A DNA stretch of 64,000 nt, taken from positions 118,693 through 182,692 of the forward strand of contig JAFLUM010000001.1 in NCBI GenBank assembly GCA_022508805.1. The letters are read 5' to 3'. The stretch's first letter is position 1; each line of letters starts with the position of its first letter. The notes below the pieces were generated by a model. That model did no database searches. It was given only the letters and a program-made list of their open reading frames with translations, and was not told the origin of the DNA. Of the stretch, positions 1 through 8,234 are shown piece after piece. The translations under genes were made by a program, and so were the position numbers. Origin of the DNA: Oscillospiraceae bacterium. Lineage in GTDB: Bacteria; Bacillota; Clostridia; Oscillospirales; Acutalibacteraceae.

Positions 1-717
1 ACCAATGAAATCGGCTACGAAAGCGTTTGACGGCTCATTGTAAATGTCAAGGGGAGAGCCTATCTGCTGTATTTCACCGCCGTCCATTACGACGACTGTA
101 TCAGACATTGAGAGAGCCTCTTCCTGATCGTGCGTTACATATATAAACGTGATCCCCAGCTTTTGCTGAATGTTTTTAAGCTCCACCTGCATATCCTTGC
201 GAAGCTTTAAGTCAAGGGCTCCCAAAGGCTCGTCAAGGAGAACTACCCGAGGATTTACCGCAAGGGCACGGGCTATGGCTACACGCTGCTGCTGACCGCC
301 CGAAAGTGAGTCGATCTTTCGTGTTCCGAAGCCTTTTAAATTTACAAGCGTCAGCATTTCGCTGACCTTTGCCTGTATCTCTTTCTCCTTCATTTTTTTA
401 AGGCGAAGTCCGAAAGCAATGTTTTCATAAACATTCAGGTGGGGGAAAAGCGCGTAACGCTGAAAAATGGTGTTAACCTGCCTTTTATAAGGAGGAACAC
501 CATTGATATTTTTTCCCTCGAAAATAACATCGCCGCTGTCCTGCTGTAAAAATCCTGCGATAACACGCAAGGTCGTAGTCTTGCCGCAACCCGACGGACC
601 GAGAAGCGTGACGAACTCGCCGTCGTGAATGCTCAGGCTGATGTTATTGAGTATTGTTTGATTGTCGAAGCTTACGCTGATGTTTTTAAGGTCGATGATA
701 ATTGGAGTTTGTTTCAA
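1..717 (-). CDS. potA: ABC transporter ATP-binding protein, PotA-like (3' end outside window)
   Basis: ATPase subunit of a spermidine/putrescine-type importer, acting on the cytoplasmic face of the membrane. The first 239 residues are present. Walker [10 protein letters not shown] lies at about residues 40-48, followed by the signature [15 protein letters not shown], Walker [13 protein letters not shown] and the H-loop [10 protein letters not shown], all in normal order. The start is TTG at 717-715, preceded by a GGAAAGGGG ribosome binding site; no ATG fits. The permease genes usually follow potA and would lie to the left of this window. The ATPase class is certain; the polyamine substrate is inferred from similarity to PotA and could be another organic solute. 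Confidence 0.88.
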   Translation of the reverse strand, partial: MKQTPIIIDLKNISVSFDNQTILNNISLSIHDGEFVTLLGPSGCGKTTTLRVIAGFLQQDSGDVIFEGKNINGVPPYKRQVNTIFQRYALFPHLNVYENIAFGLRLKKMKEKEIQAKVSEMLTLVNLKGFGTRKIDSLSGGQQQRVAIARALAVNPRVVLLDEPLGALDLKLRKDMQVELKNIQQKLGITFIYVTHDQEEALSMSDTVVVMDGGEIQQIGSPLDIYNEPSNAFVADFIG

Positions 718-780
718 TTATGCAGCCCCTTTCCAACCGATAGATATAGTCGGGTTTTTCACCCTATTTGGTATGAGATA

Positions 781-809
781 AATATAATCGCATTCTTTAA
801 AAAAGTCAA
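781..809 (-). promoter_or_regulatory. Probable promoter of the potA operon
   Basis: On the minus strand, TTGACT (804-809) and TATATT (781-786) are separated by 17 bases, close to the vegetative sigma consensus. Transcription would start near 774, giving a leader of roughly 57 bases before the TTG start of potA. Confidence 0.7.
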
Positions 810-839
810 TATTTTTTTCTTTTTTTACAAAATATTTGT

Positions 840-1616
840 TTAAATTTTTGAACTGCGCTCTTTAATTATTTCGCAAAGGAGTCCGGGCTCTCTTGTGGTG
901 ATATTATCGGGGGAAAGTTCAAGTATTTTATGCATATCCCGTTCTTTGTCAACCGTCCAAACAGATACAAGTAAACCGTTGCCGTGAAACGCTTTAACGA
1001 GCTCCTTGCTCACACCGTTTTGGTTAAGGTTTATTCCGACAGCACCCGCATTCTCGGTATTTTCTATAAGATAAGCGATATATTCGCCGTCCTGCGATCG
1101 TTTTTTATCCACGTCAATGTTAAGATAATACTCTATGTTCGGACAGCTCGCTTTGACTGCGTCCACAAAATCCTCATTCACACCGGTGAAAAAAACGCGG
1201 TCGGAAAGTCCGTATTCGTTCACAAGCTCAAATACTTTATCAAGGGCATCTGTTCTCTTTATGTCGATATTGGCACGTATGTCTGCAAACGTTGACAGAT
1301 ACTTGAGTGCTTCGTCTAAAGTTATCTCCCCACCGACAGGCTCGCCGTGAGAGAGAACGGGCGTTAAGTCCTTTGTGAAATACAGATCGAATTCAACTAT
1401 CCGCGCTCCGCTTTGTGCGCCCGTTTTAATGGACTCAAGGGAGTTTTCTTCCGTTTCCATACAGCCTGTATGTGCCGTAACGGTAAATCCGTCAGGGAGA
1501 GTCAACGGCGTTTTGCGGTGGCAGTACGTTTTTAATGAACTAATTCCGACAAACAGTCCCGTTCCCGCCGCTGCCGCAAGCACCGCCGAAACCGCAATTA
1601 TTATCTTTTTATTCAT
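840..1616 (-). CDS. Divergent, membrane-anchored glycerophosphodiester phosphodiesterase
   Basis: GDPD-family TIM barrel, about 258 residues, with an N-terminal membrane segment (KKIIIAVSAVLAAAAGTGLFVGI) that would place the domain outside the cytoplasm. The family hydrolyses glycerophosphodiesters to glycerol phosphate and an alcohol. Both catalytic histidines and the metal-binding E-x-D (VEFDLYFTKD) are visible, but the usual HRG motif reads HTG and the usual HD motif reads HGE, so this is an atypical member. The third in-frame ATG (1616) best fits the upstream GGGG; starts at 1634 or 1625 are possible. It lies 39 bases (21 by the longer start) after the lipid kinase and is probably co-transcribed with it. 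Confidence 0.75.
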   Translation of the reverse strand: MNKKIIIAVSAVLAAAAGTGLFVGISSLKTYCHRKTPLTLPDGFTVTAHTGCMETEENSLESIKTGAQSGARIVEFDLYFTKDLTPVLSHGEPVGGEITLDEALKYLSTFADIRANIDIKRTDALDKVFELVNEYGLSDRVFFTGVNEDFVDAVKASCPNIEYYLNIDVDKKRSQDGEYIAYLIENTENAGAVGINLNQNGVSKELVKAFHGNGLLVSVWTVDKERDMHKILELSPDNITTREPGLLCEIIKERSSKI

Positions 1617-1655
1617 CTTGTTCATCCCCGTCATTTCGAGTGAAATAAACGCCGA

Positions 1656-2576
1656 TTATTTAAAAAGCTCGTTTTGAGGGGAGAAAATTTCTATTCCCTT
1701 GTGGGATACTGAGAATTCCACATCCGTATGAGCACCGCCGAATTCACCGTCAAGGGACCATTCTATCGGTTTTTCGGTATGAATTTTTAAATTTTTCGTA
1801 TGCAAAAAGGTAAGCTGGTCACAGTTGTAGTCGTGCTTCTGCATTCTCTTCAGCATTTCCACCGCATTTGCAACGCTTGAAATTTTTCTTACGAGCAAAA
1901 GCTCAAAGCACCCGTCATTTAAACGCACGTCATTCCTATCGTATGTAAACAGTCCTGCAACAGAAGTTGAATTTGAAATCGCTCCGAAAAAATAATCGTC
2001 CTCCAACACGCCGCCGTCATATTCAATGGTCATGTGAATCGGCTTTAAACTCTGTAAAAGCTTTACGCCGTGGAATAAAAAGGTGTTTATCATATATGCG
2101 GGATATCCAAGCGCATTTTTAAGCTTTTGGGGAGTTGTATACGAAAATTCACTGCCCACGCCGAAGGTCGCCACATAGCAAAAATGGCGGTTGTTGAAAT
2201 TGCCTATATCGTATGTGTTCTTTTGGTCGGTAACAATAAGCTGAACGGCACTGCGGATATCGGACGGTATTCCGATGGTGGTTGCCAAATCGTTTGTTGA
2301 TCCCGTTGGGATATAACCCACAGGGCGTTTTTCAGGCAGCTGCATAACGCCGTTTACAGTCTCGTTAAGAGTTCCGTCTCCGCCGCAGCAAAGAATAATA
2401 TCGTAATTCATTCCGAGCTTTTTGGCATATTCGGTGGCATCGCCTCGCTTAGTGGTGGTTTTAATATTAAAATCGTAATCAAGTGTAGAGAGCACGTCAA
2501 CTATATCAAACGTACCCTTTTTCGACTTTGCCCGTCCTGCGCACGGGTTTATTATTACAAGCATCCTCTTATTCAT
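1656..2576 (-). CDS. Diacylglycerol kinase family lipid kinase
   Basis: Protein of 306 residues of the DagK/YegS family, which phosphorylates diacylglycerol or related lipids with ATP at the membrane. It shows the N-terminal INPCAGRAKSKKG segment, the nucleotide-binding GGDGTLNETVNGV loop near residues 64-76 and the PTGSTNDLA motif, and is of normal length. An AAAGGAGAG ribosome binding site precedes the ATG, and a well-spaced promoter lies upstream. Its neighbour is a GDPD, so the pair may serve phospholipid or lipoteichoic acid turnover (inference). Confidence 0.88.
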   Translation of the reverse strand: MNKRMLVIINPCAGRAKSKKGTFDIVDVLSTLDYDFNIKTTTKRGDATEYAKKLGMNYDIILCCGGDGTLNETVNGVMQLPEKRPVGYIPTGSTNDLATTIGIPSDIRSAVQLIVTDQKNTYDIGNFNNRHFCYVATFGVGSEFSYTTPQKLKNALGYPAYMINTFLFHGVKLLQSLKPIHMTIEYDGGVLEDDYFFGAISNSTSVAGLFTYDRNDVRLNDGCFELLLVRKISSVANAVEMLKRMQKHDYNCDQLTFLHTKNLKIHTEKPIEWSLDGEFGGAHTDVEFSVSHKGIEIFSPQNELFK

Positions 2577-2615
2577 TTTGCTACTCTCCTTTTAGACAGT
2601 TCAAAATTCAGATAC

Positions 2616-2644
2616 ATTTTAAACTTAATTTTCCAAGAAATCAA
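2616..2644 (-). promoter_or_regulatory. Probable promoter of the lipid kinase/GDPD operon
   Basis: On the minus strand, TTGATT (2639-2644) is followed after 17 bases by TAAAAT (2616-2621), some 40 bases before the start codon. Confidence 0.65.
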
Positions 2645-2660
2645 GATTTATTTTTAATAT

Positions 2661-2690
2661 AAAAAAACCGATCGAATCGACCGATCGGCT
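2661..2690 (-). terminator. Rho-independent terminator after nrdR
   Basis: Read on the minus strand, CCGATCGG and CGATCGG arms form a hairpin followed by a run of seven T. It lies about 20 bases beyond the nrdR stop codon. Confidence 0.8.
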
Positions 2691-2710
2691 TATATAATTC
2701 ATATTAAAAA

Positions 2711-3166
2711 TTATTTCTTATCAAGGAATGTTGAAAGTTCTTCCATAAACGCGTTTACGTCCTTAAAGTGCTTGTAAACTGATGCAAAGCGAACGTAGGC
2801 GACCTCGTCAATATTTTTGAGCTTTTCCATAACCAACTCACCGATGTATACAGACGTGACCTCGCGGTCAAGGGAGTTTTGAAGCGTTGCCTCGATCTCG
2901 CTGACGGCTTTTTCAATTGTATCCATTGATACACGGCGCTTTTCGCAAGCTCTCATCATTCCGCTCATAAGCTTATCGCGGTCAAAAGCCTCACGCGACC
3001 TATCTTTTTTAACAACAAGTATCGGCACACTTTCGATTATCTCATAAGTAGTAAATCTTTTGCCGCATTTTATACATTCGCGTCTGCGGCGTATTCTCTC
3101 ACCCTCGTCGGTGGGACGTGAGTCGATAACCTTGCTTTCTTCAAACGCACAAAAAGGACATTTCAC
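2711..3166 (-). CDS. nrdR: Transcriptional repressor NrdR
   Basis: Protein of 151 residues, the usual NrdR length. It has an N-terminal zinc ribbon (MKCPFC at the start, [12 protein letters not shown] near residues 36-47) and an ATP-cone domain from about residue 49 ([16 protein letters not shown]). NrdR senses ATP/dATP and represses ribonucleotide reductase genes by binding NrdR boxes. Upstream of this gene lies a 12-base palindrome that resembles such a box, suggesting autoregulation. No ribonucleotide reductase gene is in the window. It is followed by its own terminator. Confidence 0.96.
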   Translation of the reverse strand: MKCPFCAFEESKVIDSRPTDEGERIRRRRECIKCGKRFTTYEIIESVPILVVKKDRSREAFDRDKLMSGMMRACEKRRVSMDTIEKAVSEIEATLQNSLDREVTSVYIGELVMEKLKNIDEVAYVRFASVYKHFKDVNAFMEELSTFLDKK

Positions 3167-3197
3167 AGAAAATCACTTCCAAAAATCTTTAAATATT

Positions 3198-3209
3198 ACT
3201 ATATATAGT
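3198..3209. promoter_or_regulatory. Candidate NrdR box
   Basis: ACTATATATAGT is a perfect palindrome matching the core of the published NrdR-box consensus (acaCwAtATaTwGtgt). It lies directly downstream of the -10 element of the nrdR promoter, where bound repressor would block initiation. Only one box is evident, whereas known targets usually carry two. Confidence 0.6.
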
Positions 3210-3239
3210 ATTTTATCACACGAACGCACGCAATGTAAA
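3210..3239 (-). promoter_or_regulatory. Probable nrdR promoter
   Basis: On the minus strand, TTTACA (3234-3239) and TAAAAT (3210-3215) are separated by 18 bases. The NrdR-box-like palindrome follows immediately. Confidence 0.55.
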
Positions 3240-3243
3240 GGGG

Positions 3244-4026
3244 TCAAAGCAACTTTTTAAGTCCGTCTATGGCATTTTTAAGCTGAATATCGCTGTCATA
3301 TCCGCTTTCATAAAGCTCGATTATATAATCTCCGTTATATCCGAAGCCTTTCATCATATCAAAAAACCGCTTAAAATCGAATTCTCCGCCGGCGCAGGGA
3401 ACAAAGCAGTCGCGCTCTCTGTCGTGGTCGCTTATATGGACATGGCGAATATGTTTATGCAGTTTTTCTGCAAATTCAAAGGGGTCAATGCCCGTGCGTA
3501 ATGACTGCTTGATATCAAATACCATATTAAAATCATCACCGATATATTTACCCATACGCGTGAGGAAATCGGGACTTTCACTGCGATAATGGACGACATT
3601 TTCCTGCGACACAGCAACTCCCTCACGCTTGCCCATTTCCGTAAGATATGCAAACCGCTCAAAATATAACTCGTCAGGGATACTGCCGGGAATTTTTATG
3701 CCGTGCATCACCAAAATATTCGCACCCAAACGGTGCAAAACGTCAAAATGGCGCTTGAAAAGCGTCTCACGCGCCTCAATATATCGGCGTTCATAGGAAC
3801 TGAAAAGATAATATGACCCTGTAAAGGATGCCATAGTGTGAACAGACGGCACCCGTATGCCGTAATGCTCCTTGATTTTAGAAAGCTCATTAAGGAACGG
3901 TGCCGAAAATTCGGAATCCGCGTTCATAAAAATCTCAACGGTTTTGGCACCCAGCTCCCCTGCCCTTATGAAAGATTTTTCGGTTTCCAAGGGGTAAAAG
4001 CAGGCTGATGATAAGCCGATATCCAT
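3244..4026 (-). CDS. Sugar phosphate isomerase/epimerase family TIM-barrel protein
   Basis: Protein of 260 residues of the xylose isomerase-like / AP endonuclease 2 TIM-barrel superfamily. Likely metal ligands are visible in SQENVVH, MVFDIKQ, VHISDHD and the C-terminal YIIELYESG. The substrate cannot be read from the sequence: members include sugar epimerases, inosose dehydratases and endonuclease IV. The ATG follows an AAAGGAG ribosome binding site. It runs in the same direction as nrdR, but the nrdR promoter lies between them, so it is probably a separate unit. Confidence 0.75.
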   Translation of the reverse strand: MDIGLSSACFYPLETEKSFIRAGELGAKTVEIFMNADSEFSAPFLNELSKIKEHYGIRVPSVHTMASFTGSYYLFSSYERRYIEARETLFKRHFDVLHRLGANILVMHGIKIPGSIPDELYFERFAYLTEMGKREGVAVSQENVVHYRSESPDFLTRMGKYIGDDFNMVFDIKQSLRTGIDPFEFAEKLHKHIRHVHISDHDRERDCFVPCAGGEFDFKRFFDMMKGFGYNGDYIIELYESGYDSDIQLKNAIDGLKKLL

Positions 4027-4122
4027 ATTTTCGGGCTCCTTTTATTTGGTAATATTTGCGTGTTGATATGGAGGGAATGGGGTATTAAAATTATATTATA
4101 ATCGGTTGAGGACGTGATAAAA

Positions 4123-4383
4123 ATGCAGACACGGCAAAAGGAAATTAAGGATTTTTTAAAGTCGCTTAACAAAGTGTCAAAACTCTTAATTGCAATAGGG
4201 ACGCCGCTTATCGTCTCGCTTTTTTGCGGCGGAGTTTTTTTAGAGCTGTACATACTTACTCACGGATATTTTTCCGAGATAGCGAGACTCTCGGACGAAT
4301 TGATAAAATGCTGCGGCGACCTAATTGCCGCCGTTTACATACCCGCATTTATGATAGAATTTGTTAAACGGGATAAAGGTTGA
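4123..4383 (+). CDS. Small two-helix membrane protein, unknown function
   Basis: About 86 residues. A charged N-terminus (MQTRQKEIKDFLKSLNK) is followed by two hydrophobic segments, LLIAIGTPLIVSLFCGGVFLELYIL and CGDLIAAVYIPAFMIEFV, and a basic tail, so it is probably an inner-membrane hairpin. The ATG at 4123 lies 10 bases after GAGGA; a GTG at 4114 is in frame but too close to that site. A strong terminator lies about 90 bases downstream, which supports it as a transcribed unit. I do not recognise the family. It is divergent from the TIM-barrel gene. Confidence 0.6.
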   Translation: MQTRQKEIKDFLKSLNKVSKLLIAIGTPLIVSLFCGGVFLELYILTHGYFSEIARLSDELIKCCGDLIAAVYIPAFMIEFVKRDKG

Positions 4384-4474
4384 CTGCCGTTTTCAATTAT
4401 TATATTCCATTTAACTGTTTGTGTAAAGTAATCTGGAATAGAAATAATTTTTCCGAATTTCATTGTGTTATCAA

Positions 4475-4507
4475 AACTCCGCTCTGCAAATACAGGGCGG
4501 AGTTTTT
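4475..4507 (+). terminator. Terminator after the small membrane protein
   Basis: A 12-pair stem (AACTCCGCTCTG at 4475-4486, CAGGGCGGAGTT at 4493-4504, one G-T pair) with a 6-base loop, ending in a T run. Confidence 0.85.
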
Positions 4508-4529
4508 AATGCTTTAATATACGCATTCC

Positions 4530-4606
4530 TCACTGAGGGAGCTGAGGGTCAGTTCATCACTTTAGTTATCGATGAGCAGTTAGATACTGCATCACATCTG
4601 ACATCT
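4530..4606. repeat. Remnant of an interspersed repeat family
   Basis: Carries CTGAGGGAGCTGAGGGTCAG, ending in ACATCTGACATCTAAAA immediately before a terminator. The GAGGGAG word and the ACATCT-ACATCT ending recur at 61665-61830, also just before a terminator. No coding potential is seen in 4384-4639. Confidence 0.45.
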
Positions 4607-4630
4607 AAAAAGGCGGGGACTGGCCCCGCC
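4607..4630 (-). terminator. Terminator of the inositol operon
   Basis: On the minus strand, GGCGGGG-CCAGT-CCCCGCC followed by TTTTT, 10 bases after the iolG stop codon. Confidence 0.9.
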
Positions 4631-4639
4631 GTAAATTGA

Positions 4640-5647
4640 TTATTGGATTTCCGAAAGCTTAACGGGTCTGCCCTCATTTGCCGATTTTTCAGCGGCAAGA
4701 GCAATTTTAACTGACTGTAAGCCTGCGTGGATTCCTACCGGTGTGTCCGTGTTATCTATAACGGCGGCTACAAACTGTCTTACCTCTTCCGAGAAGCTTT
4801 CCATATATCTCTCAAGGAAGAAATAGAGGGGTTTTTCGCCTGTTACGCCGTCAACAGTTGAAATTACTGCCGACGAAAGTGTGTCGTTTGACGTTGCTAC
4901 CATACCCTTTGAGCCGAACAGCTCTGCTCTCTGGTCATAGCCGTACATTGCCTGACGTGAGTTGTCGATAACAGCCAATGCGCCGTTTGCCATTTTAAGA
5001 GAAATAATAGCCGTATCAAAATCGCCGTATTCACGGATAGACGGGTTGATAAGAGCGTCGGCATAAACATAAAGTTCTTCAACGTCGCTGTTTGTAAGGA
5101 AGCAAGCCATATCAAAATCATGGATAGTCATATCAAGGAATATGCTTGCTGCACAGTAACCGACAGGCGGTGCCTGGGGATCTCTTGATGTGATTTTAAG
5201 GATTTGAGCATCGCCGATTTTGCCTTCGTCGTAAGCCTTGCGAACTGCTGCAAAGTTGTGGTCAAAGCGGCGGTTAAAGCCAACTTGGAATTTGACCTCG
5301 GGGTGAGCTTTAAGAGCATCGGCGATTTCAAGAATTTTATCAACGGTATTTGCAAGGGGCTTTTCGCAGAAAACGTGCTTGCCTGCATTGATAGCTTCTA
5401 TTGAAATGGGTGCGTGAGTGTCGGTTGAAGAACAAACGAGCACCGCGTCGATTTCGGGGTCGTTGATTATTTCTTTGTAATCCGTATAGATTTTTTCAAC
5501 GCCGAAGCTTTCAATAAAAGCCTTTGTTTCATCGTTCATAAACGGGTCAGCCATTGCAGTGACCGTGGCATTTTTTACGTGATATGAAATTGATTCAAGG
5601 TGTACCTTACCGATACGTCCTGCGCCGATAATACCTATTTTCAGCAT
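4640..5647 (-). CDS. iolG: Inositol 2-dehydrogenase (Gfo/Idh/MocA family)
   Basis: Protein of 335 residues. The first step of inositol breakdown oxidises myo-inositol to scyllo-inosose with NAD+. The N-terminal Rossmann motif GIIGAGRIGKVH (residues 4-15), the conserved CEKPLA near residue 95 and the catalytic-region motif DMTIHDFDMA are present. It is the last gene of the inositol operon, with an AGGAGGAA ribosome binding site. A long hairpin separates it from iolA, and a strong terminator follows. Gfo/Idh/MocA enzymes vary in substrate, so the specific role rests on operon context. Confidence 0.92.
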   Translation of the reverse strand: MLKIGIIGAGRIGKVHLESISYHVKNATVTAMADPFMNDETKAFIESFGVEKIYTDYKEIINDPEIDAVLVCSSTDTHAPISIEAINAGKHVFCEKPLANTVDKILEIADALKAHPEVKFQVGFNRRFDHNFAAVRKAYDEGKIGDAQILKITSRDPQAPPVGYCAASIFLDMTIHDFDMACFLTNSDVEELYVYADALINPSIREYGDFDTAIISLKMANGALAVIDNSRQAMYGYDQRAELFGSKGMVATSNDTLSSAVISTVDGVTGEKPLYFFLERYMESFSEEVRQFVAAVIDNTDTPVGIHAGLQSVKIALAAEKSANEGRPVKLSEIQ

Positions 5648-5699
5648 AAAGATTCCTCCTATAATTATACCTATAAATAATAATTATTCGTCTAAACTT

Positions 5700-5802
5700 G
5701 ATTTGCAGGAGTTTTTTCGTAAGACAAGGCGCGGCGTACGACGGTGTATGTAGATACATCGAGTGCGCCGCAACGCAGTATTACGGAAAAAGAACGCAAA
5801 TC
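5700..5802 (-). repeat. Long imperfect hairpin between iolA and iolG
   Basis: A 103-base palindrome-like element. Outer arms GATTTGC (5700-5706) and GCAAATC (5796-5802), middle arms TTTTTTCGTAA and TTACGGAAAAA, inner arms GCGGCG and CGCCGC, and a TGTATGTAGATACA tip. The left arm in minus-strand reading starts inside the iolA stop codon. A related element lies at 12701-12856. It could modulate iolG expression or mRNA stability, or be a miniature mobile repeat. Confidence 0.7.
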
Positions 5803-7309
5803 AGATAGTGCCGTCCCAAGTGGATACGTTTGTTGCTGTCTTTTCCTCTTCGTCAAACCAGTGAGTGGTGACAGCCTTGCTCTCAGTATAGAAACGGTAT
5901 GCATCCTTGCCCAGGCAGTGAAGGTCACCGAAGAAAGACTGCTTGTGACCCGAGAAGGGGAACACGCCTACGGGAACAGGAATACCAACGTTAATACCCA
6001 CCTGTCCGCCGTCAGTGTGGCGTGCAAACTCACGGGCAAAATAACCGCTCTGAGTATAAATAACGGAGCCGTTTGCATAGGGGCTGTCGTTCATTATCTT
6101 AAGACCCTCTTCAAAGTTCTTGCAGCGTTTGATGCAGAGAACGGGACCGAATACCTCATCACGGCCGATGGTCATATCCTCGGTAACGCGGTCAAAAATC
6201 GTGGGACCTACGAAATAGCCGTTTTCATAGCCCTCAACTACGCAGTTTCTGCCGTCAAGAACAAGCTCAGCACCCTCGGCTACGCCCTTATCGATATCGG
6301 CAATAACTTCTTTATAGTGCTTTTCATAGGTGATGGGTCCGAGCTTTGAGGACTTATCCCATGAAGGACCGACCTTTATCTGTGATGCCTGCTTTTTAAG
6401 CTCAGCAACAAATTTATCGGCAATAGCCTCTTCAACTACGCAAGCCGAAAGAGCCATACAGCGCTGACCTGCACAACCGTAAGCGGAGTTGATAACGCCT
6501 GCAACGGTTCTTTCCAAAGCACAGTCAGCCATAATAAGAGCGTGGTTTTTCGCCTGGCAAAGCGCCTGGCAGCGTTTGCCTGAAGCCGCAGCACGCTGAT
6601 AGATTTTAAGACCTACGGGAGTAGAGCCGACGAAGGTGATACCCTTAACGTCGGGGTGGTCGAGAATCGTGTTGATCTCGTTTCTTGAGCAGGTTACCAC
6701 GTTGATAACGCCGTCGGGTACGCCTGCTTCTTTATAAATCTTTGCAAACATCATTGCGGTTTTGGGCGTAAGCGATGCGGCCTTGAGCACCATTGTATTA
6801 CCCGTTGCGATACAGGTAGGAGCCATCCAGCCGAAGGGGATCATCGCAGGGAAGTTAACGGGAACGATGCCTGCGAATACGCCCAAAGGCTCACGGTATT
6901 TGACCGTGTCGTAGCCTCTTGAAGCATCCATAAGACTTTCGCCCATCATAAGTGAGGGAACTTGGGTAGCAAGCTCTGTGCCCTCTTTTGCTTTAAGCAC
7001 GTCGCCCTCTGCCTCAGCCCAAACCTTGCCGTTTTCTTTGGCAACGCACATAGTAAGCTCTTCCATATTTTCAATGATAAGCTCGCGGATCTTATAGAGG
7101 ATCTGTGCGCGCTTAAGTGCGGGAGTGGCACGCCAGCCGGGATATGCTGCCTTTGCGGCCTCGATAGCCTCAAGCACCTCGTCGTTGGTGCAGCAGGGTG
7201 CCTGACCGGTTATTTCTCCGGTGCTGGGATTGTGTAAATCGTACCAAACGTCGGTTTTTGACTCTTTAAACTCGCCGTTTACAAAATATTTGAGTTTTTC
7301 AACTGCCAT
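5801..7309 (-). CDS. iolA: CoA-acylating methylmalonate-semialdehyde dehydrogenase
   Basis: Protein of 502 residues, as expected for IolA/MmsA. It converts malonate semialdehyde, the last inositol intermediate, to acetyl-CoA and CO2 with NAD+ and CoA. The aldehyde dehydrogenase fold is clear: FAGIVPVNFPAMIPFGWMAPT, the nucleotide-binding ITFVGSTPVGLKIY, and the active-site cysteine in GCAGQRCMAL near residue 280. An AAAGGAG ribosome binding site precedes ATG. It sits between iolE and iolG. Confidence 0.95.
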   Translation of the reverse strand: MAVEKLKYFVNGEFKESKTDVWYDLHNPSTGEITGQAPCCTNDEVLEAIEAAKAAYPGWRATPALKRAQILYKIRELIIENMEELTMCVAKENGKVWAEAEGDVLKAKEGTELATQVPSLMMGESLMDASRGYDTVKYREPLGVFAGIVPVNFPAMIPFGWMAPTCIATGNTMVLKAASLTPKTAMMFAKIYKEAGVPDGVINVVTCSRNEINTILDHPDVKGITFVGSTPVGLKIYQRAAASGKRCQALCQAKNHALIMADCALERTVAGVINSAYGCAGQRCMALSACVVEEAIADKFVAELKKQASQIKVGPSWDKSSKLGPITYEKHYKEVIADIDKGVAEGAELVLDGRNCVVEGYENGYFVGPTIFDRVTEDMTIGRDEVFGPVLCIKRCKNFEEGLKIMNDSPYANGSVIYTQSGYFAREFARHTDGGQVGINVGIPVPVGVFPFSGHKQSFFGDLHCLGKDAYRFYTESKAVTTHWFDEEEKTATNVSTWDGTI

Positions 7310-7339
7310 TGTATATTGCTCCTTTATTGGGTTTAATAA

Positions 7340-8233
7340 TTAAAGTCCGGAGACCTCTGCTATGTATTTTCTTGCCTTGAGGGCATATTCAAAGGGATTT
7401 GCTATTGCGGGATCCTGCTCTGCCTCAACAAGAACGTATCCTTCGTAGCCTGTCTCCTCAAGCACGTCAAAAATCGGCTTAAAGTCGATGGAGCCGTCAC
7501 CGGGAACGGTGAATGCACCTTCTCTGACTCCCTGCAAAAAGCTCATATGCTCTGCCTTGACCTTTGCAACGACCTCGGGACGGATATCCTTTAAATGTAC
7601 GTGACGGATACGGTTTGCATACTTTTTGAGAACTGCCATATAGTCCTCGCCGCAGTATGCAAGGTGTCCTGAGTCAAAGAGAAGTCCGAAAAGCTCAGGA
7701 TCGGTGTTCTCCATCATACGGTCAATTTCAGCAGCAGTCTGTACAACGGTGCCCATATGATGATGGAAGCACAGAGCTATGCCCATATCCTTTGCGACCT
7801 TGCCAAGCTTGTTGATGCCTGTGCAAAGAAGCTCCCACTCCTCGTCATTCATAACGTATTTATCGTCGAAAATGGACTTATCCGTACCCTGAATGGAGTG
7901 TCCCTGCTCGGAAATACCGACAACCTTTGCGCCCATTTCCTTAAGGAAAGTGATATGCTCAATGAAATCCTTTTCAACCTCTTCATAGGGCTTTGTGGTA
8001 AGGAAGGATGAGAACCACGCGTTGCATATCTGCATACCGCGAAGGTCCAGCGCTTTTTTAAGCACCTTTGTATCACGTGGATACTTATTGCCCACCTCAC
8101 AGCCTGTAAAGCCTGCAAGAGCCATTTCGGAAATGCACTGTTCAAAGGTGTTTTCCGCGCCAAGATCGGGCATATCATCATTTGTCCACGCTATGGGAGC
8201 AATGCCGAGTTTCACTTTGTTTTTGTCAAGCAT
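7340..8233 (-). CDS. iolE: myo-Inosose-2 dehydratase
   Basis: Protein of 297 residues. It dehydrates scyllo-inosose to the trihydroxycyclohexanedione in the second step of inositol catabolism. It opens with the IolE-type [18 protein letters not shown] and is a TIM barrel with metal ligands around [15 protein letters not shown] and [11 protein letters not shown]. The start at 8233 is chosen because a perfect AAGGAG lies 8 bases upstream; a longer reading from 8299 would overlap the end of iolD by 65 bases without a ribosome binding site. It almost abuts iolD, suggesting translational coupling. Confidence 0.95.
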   Translation of the reverse strand: MLDKNKVKLGIAPIAWTNDDMPDLGAENTFEQCISEMALAGFTGCEVGNKYPRDTKVLKKALDLRGMQICNAWFSSFLTTKPYEEVEKDFIEHITFLKEMGAKVVGISEQGHSIQGTDKSIFDDKYVMNDEEWELLCTGINKLGKVAKDMGIALCFHHHMGTVVQTAAEIDRMMENTDPELFGLLFDSGHLAYCGEDYMAVLKKYANRIRHVHLKDIRPEVVAKVKAEHMSFLQGVREGAFTVPGDGSIDFKPIFDVLEETGYEGYVLVEAEQDPAIANPFEYALKARKYIAEVSGL

Positions 8234-8234
8234 A

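Noticed and set aside
5744..6349. 201-codon open frame on the plus strand
   Set aside because: It lies wholly opposite the iolA gene and the hairpin, has no ribosome binding site, and its protein lacks any recognisable motif; a shadow of iolA.
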